Origin: Macrophomina tecta
Taxonomy: Eukaryota; Ascomycota; Dothideomycetes; Botryosphaeriales; Botryosphaeriaceae
Assembly: GCA_024180945.1 (NCBI GenBank)
Contig: JAKSGN010000002.1
Location: 744,001-808,000 of the forward strand
Direction of reading: 5' to 3'
DNA: 64,000 nucleotides
Part shown: piece by piece, positions 57,231-64,000 of the stretch
Layout of the letters: the number at the start of each line of letters is the position of its first letter
How positions within the stretch are numbered: position 1 is the first letter of the stretch
Position numbers and translations under genes: made by a program
Notes under the pieces: generated by a model
Told to the model about the DNA's origin: nothing
Seen by the model: only the letters and a program-made list of their open reading frames with translations
The model's database searches: none

Positions 57231-58387
57231 TAGGCGGAGAGCAAGGATATGTGGATGAACCGGGGGAGATGGGGGATATTATTTGACCTTTTTCTCAGGC
57301 TAGGAAAAGTAGTTCCTTCCTTTCTTGCCTATACTTTGAAGTTGGTGGTTTGGCGAACAGCTGATACGCTTGGTGATAGCGTCACGGCGAGATATCACGA
57401 ATAAGGGGGTGCTAAAACGGTGCTTCAGAACCAGAAATTCAGCTTCTGGCTTTCTTTAAGATTCGTTCTGTATCTAATAATACCGGCTCTAGGGCTTTAG
57501 AGCCCCAGCGACGCATCAAAATAATATGCTCCTCCAACCATCCCCCAAATTCTACTTTACACTTCCGCAATGAGAAACGACTAAAAATCGTATTTGGACT
57601 GAGCAGACGATGGGGAGTCGGAGCAGTCATGCGGACGTACTCGTCGCCGACTTCTCTCGACATTTATGCCCAGACAAATGCTTCAACTCCCTACAGCAAG
57701 GAAGAAAAAAAAAAACTGCATTTTCCCGGCATTGACCTCGTACTGATAGCACGCCATCCTCTCTGCCCCAGTCGGCCATGCCCGAGCCGAGGCCGCCCCC
57801 ACAGCGCACAGCCACCGGCCAGCCCGCATTGCGGTACAGGCATTGAGCATCCCACTGCAAAAGCTGGTTGGTGGCACACTTTCTCGGCACGAGAAAAAGC
57901 AATCGCAAAGGCGTACACCGGCTCCAGAGTCTTGCTGCCTGGCCAGCCGTCTGATTAGTGTCCCGAAGCCTCTTCTTCCCCCTCTTTGTACGCCGCCGGA
58001 TGCCTCCGGTAGGCACCCGCCGAGGCAGATATTGACCCTGGCTGGCGGACTGAATGATCCTTTTGTGTACACCTCGGCGGAGTTCGGGGAGGAAGCCCCG
58101 AGGGCAGGCAGGCAGCAGATCCGTTGAAGAAGTGGCACATCGACCTTCCTATTTCGACAGCGGCTAAGTCTCGCGCGCTGCACCGTCGCTCGGGCGTGTG
58201 AGCAACCCACTGAGCTGGACGACAGGCTGCCATGGTAGCTCCTTTGGGCTGCCAATATCAGGTACCACTTATTTGATGTTCCGTTTGCCGGAGCTCGACT
58301 GAGTCTAGTTGGGTGTAGCAGCCTCGGCCACTCGCCATCGAGCAGAATTAAGCATAATCCATCATCTCTCGACCGCGGGGCTTACAG
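57231..58387. other. Intergenic between convergent genes
   Basis: About 1.15 kb. Overlapping frames on both strands (to 190 codons at 57683-58255, minus) lack domains and consistent codon use. No gene is supported; it presumably holds two 3' untranslated regions. Confidence 0.45.
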
Positions 58388-59707
58388 TCACATTTTATGC
58401 CTCCAACCCAACCCATCCCTCGCCACCCTCGCCGCGATCAACGTCAACGTGCCCCCCATCAACGCCGCGCCCCCAAACACCTGCGCGTACAGATAGCCGC
58501 CCCCGCGCCTCTGGATCAGCGCGCCCGCAATCGGCGGGCCGGTCAGGCACGCGAGCGAGACGACCGAGAAGCACATGCCGGTGCGGACGCCCATCTTCTT
58601 CAGATCCGTCGTCAAGCTAGCGCAGGCGGCGGGGAAGAGGCTCTGAATGCCCCCTCCGAAGACGCCGTACAGCAAGCAGAAGACGTAGAGCGCGCCGAGC
58701 GAGCGCACCACGGCCCAGCAGAAGATCAGCACGCCGGCGGCGAAGACGGCCGGGATGAGCGTGTTGACGGGCCCCAAGCGGTCGGCGACGAGGTTGCACC
58801 CGATGCGCGCGGGGACGCCGACGGCGTTCAGGACGAGCAGGAGCGTCAGCGACGTCTCGGAGGAGGTGTGCAGCACGTCCCGCGCGAACGAGCTGATGTA
58901 GAAGTAGGCGAAGAAGACGGCCCACAGGTTGAGGAACATGCCGGCGCAGAACAGCGCGTACGCGGCATCACTGAACGCGCTCCACTCGACCAGCGGGCCG
59001 GCCCTGCGCGGCGGGAGGCGCACGCGCGCGACGGCGGAGAAAGCGAGCGCGTTGAACAGGATCACGAAAGCCATGGTGCGCACTGTCCAGCCGAAGCCGA
59101 CGCGCGGCAGCAGCTGGCGCGCGATGAGCGGGAAGACGATGCCGCCGCTGGCGCCGCCCGTGGCCGCGATGCCGATGGCGAGGGAGCGGCGGGTGGTGAA
59201 GTACGTGGCGACGAGGGCGACGGTGGGACAGAAGACTAGCCCGTCGCCCAGCCCCTTGCAGATGCCTTGGGCGAGGAAGAGCTGCCAGTAGTGCGTGCAC
59301 GCGCTGGTGCTGAAGACGCCGACGACCTGCAGCGCGAAGCCGAGGGTGGTGATGGGCCGGAAGTGGCCGCCGTCGAGCGCGCGGCCGGAGAAGGTGCCGA
59401 TGAAGTAGATGAGCAGGATCTGGACGGAGCCGATCCAGCTGATGGCAGACGGGGTGACGGAGAAGGTGGTGGTGTAGTAGGATTGGAAAAGCCCGAAGGA
59501 GCTGATGTAGCCCCAGCAGTTGAAGATGACCAGGTGGGCTGCTGCTGCTTGCGACCAGGCTACGAAGCCGCCGTTGGGGGCGGGAGGCGGATTGATGGAG
59601 GGGGCATTGATGGGGGCCGGGTTCAGGGTGACGTCTTGGTGTTGTTTGTCATGGCTGCCAAGTGAGTCTTGTGGAGGCGTGCTGGCCTCGGGATCGGTGT
59701 CTGACAT
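58388..59707 (-). CDS. MFS transporter, monocarboxylate-permease-like
   Basis: A single exon of 439 residues from ATG 59707. After a hydrophilic N-terminus of about 45 residues comes the fungal MCT signature GGFVAWSQAAAAHLVIFNCW, with GLFQSYYTTTFSVTPSAISW. Twelve hydrophobic helices can be counted, among them ISWIGSVQILLIYFIGTFSG, LALVATYFTTRRSLAIGIAA and FCLLYGVFGGGIQSLFPAAC. The ATYFTTRRSLAIGIA loop between helices 4 and 5 and the conserved RxGCNLVADRLG loop (helices 8-9) mark the major facilitator superfamily. Fungal members (MCH and riboflavin-transporter-like) are often secondary-metabolite or organic-acid carriers, and the substrate is not predictable. Codons are almost entirely C/G-ending. 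A P450 gene lies divergently on the other strand, about 1 kb away. Confidence 0.88.
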   Translation of the reverse strand: MSDTDPEASTPPQDSLGSHDKQHQDVTLNPAPINAPSINPPPAPNGGFVAWSQAAAAHLVIFNCWGYISSFGLFQSYYTTTFSVTPSAISWIGSVQILLIYFIGTFSGRALDGGHFRPITTLGFALQVVGVFSTSACTHYWQLFLAQGICKGLGDGLVFCPTVALVATYFTTRRSLAIGIAATGGASGGIVFPLIARQLLPRVGFGWTVRTMAFVILFNALAFSAVARVRLPPRRAGPLVEWSAFSDAAYALFCAGMFLNLWAVFFAYFYISSFARDVLHTSSETSLTLLLVLNAVGVPARIGCNLVADRLGPVNTLIPAVFAAGVLIFCWAVVRSLGALYVFCLLYGVFGGGIQSLFPAACASLTTDLKKMGVRTGMCFSVVSLACLTGPPIAGALIQRRGGGYLYAQVFGGAALMGGTLTLIAARVARDGLGWRHKM

Positions 59708-60748
59708 GGGAAAGAAAGAGAAGGTTCTCGTGAAGAGAGCACGCGAAGGCGCATGTGGCGCATGTGCTCAAGAGGTCAAGGCCCAAGGCATGGCATGCCA
59801 GAAAAGAAAGAAATGAAGAGCCCCGAGAGAGCGACAGTGCGGTGTTGTTGATTGACCTGTGGGCTTGCAGGAACCCCGCGCCTTTGCGAGCATCGGTTAT
59901 AAAGCTAGCCAATCAGCCCCAGCCGGGAATAATCCATCCTTCCTGAAGTGGCGAAACACGAAACAGCTGCTGCCGACTTCGGATGAGTCTAAAATTTCCA
60001 GCCCTCCTAAGTCGCACCGACTGATCTGAAAGAACCCTTGGACTCGGGCCTACGTCCTCCGCAGAAGAGGAAACATGAGCCACATTTGTCACCCGCGAGC
60101 TCCTGGCAGGAAGACCAAAAGATCGCTTTACAATGGTTCTACAGAACACGTAGATGAACGTTTTACTTAGGGTACCTACAAGGACTGTGGAGTCGACGTT
60201 GGAGGAATTCTCAAGATAAAGTACAAGTCTAGGTGCTCGTGCCTCTCACGGGAAACTTGCCTCTGCACTTCAGTGAGCGTTGCAATAGAAGATCTGCATA
60301 TGAAGCACTCAATTCGAGCGGCGGAGAGGAAAAGGAAGGGACAGTAAGCGACGTCGACGCCGATTGCAGGGTTCGGGAGCACCCAGCCAACCGAACAACC
60401 CAATCGGGAGTCAGATGTCATAAACTCGGGCTGCCATTGGATGGGAAGTGTATCAGATTCTTCGAATGCGGGGGTTGCATCAATGACAACAGGCTCAAGA
60501 TCATAAACTCCATTGAGGCCTCCTCACCTTCCCCTTTCCCCTCCCCCCGCTGCAGCGCAATAAATAACGATGCGGAATTTGCACCACTAATCGCCCCATG
60601 CTGCACTGTCAGCACCCGGGCCACAACCACCTTGCATAAAACCTCGTGTAACAGCGGACAGGCTACATAAACGGAGCGACATGGCACCTGCATTCCGCTC
60701 AACACGTGGTTCCTGGGCCCTTTCTTGTCTGCTGTTTTCTCAGCCACA
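59708..60748. other. Shared upstream region of MFS and P450 genes
   Basis: About 1 kb between two divergently transcribed genes, so both promoters lie here. There is a C-rich stretch before the P450 start and an AATAAATAA-like A/T block near 60560. I see no protein-coding sequence. A shared upstream region would allow coordinate control, but no specific binding site was identified. Confidence 0.5.
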
Positions 60749-61979
60749 ATGGCGTTTCTAGTCACACTTCTTCTTGCAGGCGCTTCGCTCGTAGCGCTGT
60801 ACAAATATCTCGTATACCCTGCCTTCCTCTCTCCTCTGGCTAAAGTCCCAGCAGCAAACTTCTGCGCCCGTATCTCCACACTCTGGATTAGCTACATTCG
60901 CTGGCGCAACGTTGAGAACCGGGCCGTGCTCGCGCTGCATGCTAAGCATGGGCCCATCGTCTTGCTCGGCCCTAATGAGGTCAGCATTAACTGCTACGAA
61001 GGAGGGCTGAAGACAGTTTACGGAGGCGGGTTCGCTAAGACGGACTTCTATCCACTACAATTCGCGTTCTACGGGTACGCTGCCCAAAATTATGTTGACA
61101 TCCAGATGTCGTCTCATCGTCTGTCCTTGCAGCATCCCCAACATGTTCAGCACCGCTCCCTCTGAACCGCACTCCATTCGCAAACGCATGGTCTCGCACA
61201 CGTACTCTAAATCCGTGCTCCTCTCTTCGCCTTCCCTACGCGCCACCACACGCCATATGCTCTTCGCTCGTCTCATGCCCATCTTGTCCCGCCATGCTGC
61301 ATCTGGCGAGCCTCTCGAGGTCCTCCGGCTGGCCCACGCCTACTCCATGGACTCCTTCACAGCTTTCCAATTCGGTCTACCGCAGGCGAGTCGCTGGCTC
61401 CTGGACGAAGGGGAGCGAAACTGGTATCTCAAGAACTGGATGGCGATCCGGCCGTACGTGTGGTGGTTAACCGAAGCGCCCACACTGATGCGTATATTGC
61501 GAGACTGGCTCAACATCAACGTCATCCCTAAGACCGTCCTGGACGGGCTCAAGCAACTCGAAGACTGGAATCTCGCCAAATGCGACGGCGCAGCAAAAGC
61601 CCTCTCCTCCCCATGCAAGCCAGCCAACAACAAAGAGCAAGGAGGCTCCGCCGCAGCCAACCACCCCACCATCTTCGCCACTCTCCTCGCCCACTTCCAG
61701 AAGCATCACGGGCCCGACTGCTACTCTCTGCCCCTTTCCACGCCCTCCGCCCAGCCCATCACCCACGCCAACAATCCGCGCCCCCGGCCCGTCCTCGAAC
61801 TCGCCTCGGAAATGTTCGACCATAACGCCGCAGCGATGGAAACCAGCGGCCTCACGCTAACCTGGCTCCTCTACGAGCTATCGCTGCGCCCACACCTCCA
61901 ACGCCGCCTGCGTGCCGAACTCTTGACCCTCTCATCACCCATGCACTACCACGAGGACGCATCCGGCGAATCCCCACAA

Positions 61980-62033
<54 letters not shown>

Positions 62034-62771
62034 CCTCTGCTACCAGACCCCAAACAGCTCGACGCTCTCCCTCTTCTCGATGCCGTCATACGCGAGACGC
62101 TGCGCCTCTGGCCGGCCGTCTCGGGGCGGCAGCCGCGCGAGATACCAGGCGAAGGGGCCGAGCTGGCTGGTTGTGCGGGCAGGCTGCCGGCGGGGGTGCG
62201 GGTGCAAGCGTACGCGTACGTGCTGCATCGGACCGGGGAGGTGTTTGCGGAGCCAGAGGCGTGGAAGCCGGAGCGGTGGATGATGCGGCGAGGGAAAGAC
62301 AAAAGGGCCGAGGGCGAGGGTGGTGGGGAGGAGGAAGAGAGCGAAAAAAGGCGACTGGCGGAGATGCGCCGATGGTTCTGGGCATTCGGGAGTGGGAGCA
62401 GGGCGTGCATCGGGCAGCATTTTGCGTGGAATGGTGAGTTTCTCGTCCTCTTTGGCTTGCTTTCACCCCTGCACATTCTTCCTTTTTCCTCATGCACTTC
62501 CGCCCTTGTGGCAGCATGGCTGTCCGTCAGAGGAAAAGGACGGCAAAGGCAAGTCAGTGTTCGAAGCAAAGTTGTTCTGACGTGAACTGCACATACAGCC
62601 ATGAAGCACTTCGTTGCCGCCGTCTATTTAAACTTTACGACAGAAATCGTGGATGCGGAGGGAATTGAGATGTCAGATGGCTGGGTGACATCACCGAAGG
62701 GAGAAAGGTTGGCGTTGAGGTTTCGACGTGTGGGAGTTGACGATAGCCCTCCTCATGCGACTAATACGTAA
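60749..62771 (+). CDS. Cytochrome P450 monooxygenase
   Basis: Exons 60749-61074, 61133-62433 and 62599-62771 give 599 residues with matching phases. The N-terminus is a membrane anchor (MAFLVTLLLAGASLVALYKY). FAFYGIPNMFSTAPSEPHS, restored by splicing, is typical of fungal P450s near the B-C region, as is IRKRMVSHTYSKS. The I-helix reads EMFDHNAAAMETSGLTLTWL, the K-helix ExxR is VIRETLRLWP, then PERW in WKPERWM, and the heme-binding loop FGSGSRACIG has its Cys near residue 534. A run of 17 CAA codons and a later Lys/Glu-rich insert (KDKRAEGEGGGEEEESEKRR) lengthen it beyond the usual about 500 residues. The last exon encodes the C-terminal strands with LALRFRRV. The oxidised substrate is unknown. 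It is divergent from an MFS carrier and convergent with LYS2. Confidence 0.9.
61983..62033 (+). repeat. CAA trinucleotide repeat, polyglutamine tract in the P450
   Basis: Seventeen consecutive CAA codons lie between the I-helix and K-helix regions of the P450. The loop there is on the surface, so an insertion is tolerable. Such repeats are likely to vary in length between strains. Confidence 0.95.
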
Positions 62772-62900
62772 CCTTTGCAAAGAAAGTATCCTTCTTGTAT
62801 CTATACCAAACCAAATCCATAAACAACCATCGTAGAGAAGGAGTTTCGGCCGCTGCATGTCTTTTGAAATCGCTCTTTCTTTCTTCTTTCATAACCAAGC

Positions 62901-64000
62901 CTATGATGAGCCACCACGACCACCGATCTTACCAAGCGCCTCCTTCTGCGCGGGGCTCAACTCGCAGGCCGGCAATGCCTTTTCGCCTTTCTTCGTAGGC
63001 GCCGGCAAGAAGCCCACGGCAACTAAATATGCGAGGTAGGCGCCCACGGTCTCAACTGTCACGGCGCTGCCAGCCGATACGTCCTCACCCGTCCACTTAG
63101 CATCAGCACGGAGAGCCGCTGCAGCCTGGACGTCATCGAGTTCAGGAGCGATAGTGTCCGCAGGAAGGTTACCAGTGACAAAGTGGAAGAGAGGGAGACT
63201 TGGTACGCATGTTAGCACATGTCGAGGTTTTGAGACGATTGAAGGAGAACTAAGACTTACAGGGCATGTTCCTCCTTTTGACCGTCAATGGAGGCGGCAA
63301 CGTAGTCCTCCATCTTGGTACGCCACTCCTCGTACGAAACCTTCGGTATGTCATAGCCGTATGTTTCGAGGGCGCCGACGAATTCGTTGAAACTGAGCCG
63401 GGGGTGGCTGGTCACTTGAGTGACACCAAGGGGTTCAACAGGCGGGTTAAGAGTGGACGCAATGACGACGCGGGCAACATGAGTGACAGGAACTTGGTTG
63501 ACGGTATTCGTGATATCGGGCCGAGCGCTGAGCTGGAGACAGCCTTTTAGGAGACGAACGAGGAAGTCGTCGGTGATGGACGTGCCAGTGACTGGATCAC
63601 CGGTGACATAACCAGGACGGATGACGGCACCCCTGAGACCACGCTTGCCTGCCTCGCGAACGATATATTCACTCGCCCACTTGGACTGGCCGTACCCAGT
63701 GCCAAGACCCTTGCGACTACCCTCCATATCATCAGCTTCGAGAACGCCCTTGCCACCGGTTGCGACGCTCTCTTGTGACAGCTTGACATAGTGCTCGCTG
63801 TCAAGAGTGGAGGTGGAGCTGACAAATCCAAGCTGCTTGGGCTTGCCAGTGGTGCAGAGGGCAATCGCATTCATCGTGCTGATAACGTTCGGAGCGCGAA
63901 GACTAGAGTAAGGCTGCATCCAGTTGACAAGGGCTCCGTTGTGGATGATGACGTCTGCCTCATTGGCAACACGGGTCCAGGCATCCTCAGCCAAGCCAAG
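62901..64000 (-). CDS. LYS2: L-2-aminoadipate reductase Lys2, 3' part (5' end beyond the window)
   Basis: The protein runs off the right edge. Exon sequence from 64000 to 63261 is joined through an intron (63260-63199, GTAAGT...AAG) to the last exon 63198-62901. The reductase domain is visible: WTRVANEADVIIHNGALVNW, FVSSTSTLDSEHYVKLSQES, the catalytic YxxxK in GYGQSKWASEYIVREAG, and GAVIRPGYVTGDPVTG. The C-terminal exon has FHFVTGNLPADTIAPELDD and GAYLAYLVAVGFLPAP, typical of the Lys2 end. Lys2 reduces the adenylated, phosphopantetheine-bound 2-aminoadipate to the semialdehyde with NADPH in fungal lysine synthesis. The adenylation and carrier domains would lie beyond 64000. An NRPS-like reductase of another pathway is less likely, given the full C-terminal match. 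The stop is TAG 62901-62903 in gene sense. Confidence 0.88.

Noticed and set aside
58397..59239. Plus-strand frame of 280 codons
   Set aside because: Antisense shadow of the MFS transporter, with extreme Arg/Ala/Glu/Gln composition.
1..64000. tRNA or rRNA genes
   Set aside because: Candidate T-loop-like strings (for example near 15595, 33807 and 43872) lack matching arms; no rRNA segment was recognised.
58388..64000. A secondary-metabolite gene cluster
   Set aside because: Only a transporter and a P450 are present; the adjacent reductase is Lys2 of primary metabolism, and there is no synthase or cluster regulator in the window.

Overview
The window is nuclear DNA of a filamentous ascomycete (Pezizomycotina). 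Most genes are split by 45-115 nt GT-AG introns with CTRAC/CTAAC-like branch sites. The gene set includes a class II hydrophobin, a Kar9-type cytoskeletal protein with a GAR domain, fungal-specific transcription factors, eS10, and the fungal lysine enzyme Lys2. Dothideomycetes would fit, but this is only an impression; no rRNA or other marker is present to prove it. No tRNA, intact transposon or CRISPR was seen, as expected.

Layout. 0-10 kb: gene-poor, with one two-exon amidohydrolase and, beside it, a decayed HpcH/HpaI-type aldolase. 9.8-18 kb: a Mae1-like dicarboxylate transporter, the phosphatidate phosphatase App1 and a three-exon unknown protein, all on the minus strand. 18.9-24.4 kb: an M20 carbamoylase/allantoate amidohydrolase-type enzyme, the splicing factor Sde2, ribosomal protein eS10 (head to head with Sde2) and a small disordered protein. 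25-34 kb: an 884-residue fusion of an MDR reductase with an SfnG-like flavin monooxygenase, a Snf2-family ATPase and a divergent cyclin. 34.7-36.8 kb: two disordered paralogues with the same C-terminal motif. 38-45 kb: a DUF2470 membrane protein, Kar9, LSM1 and a HIT zinc-finger protein.

45-48 kb is gene-poor and carries the remains of a DUF6536-type membrane-protein gene. It leads to a class II hydrophobin with a good TATA box. 49.7-57.2 kb: the complex I PSST subunit, a transcription factor combining C2H2-type fingers with a Zn2Cys6 cluster, and a second zinc-finger protein. 58-64 kb: a monocarboxylate-type MFS transporter, a P450 with a CAA/polyglutamine insertion, and the 3' end of LYS2, which runs off the window.

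Most neighbours are unrelated housekeeping genes. No coherent biosynthetic cluster is evident; the MFS-P450 pair at the right end is the only hint. The most unusual items are the reductase-SfnG fusion, the tandem disordered paralogues whose stop codons both lie inside a GTAAGT splice-donor sequence, the eS10 start codon split by an intron, and two relic genes with premature TAG codons at glutamine positions.
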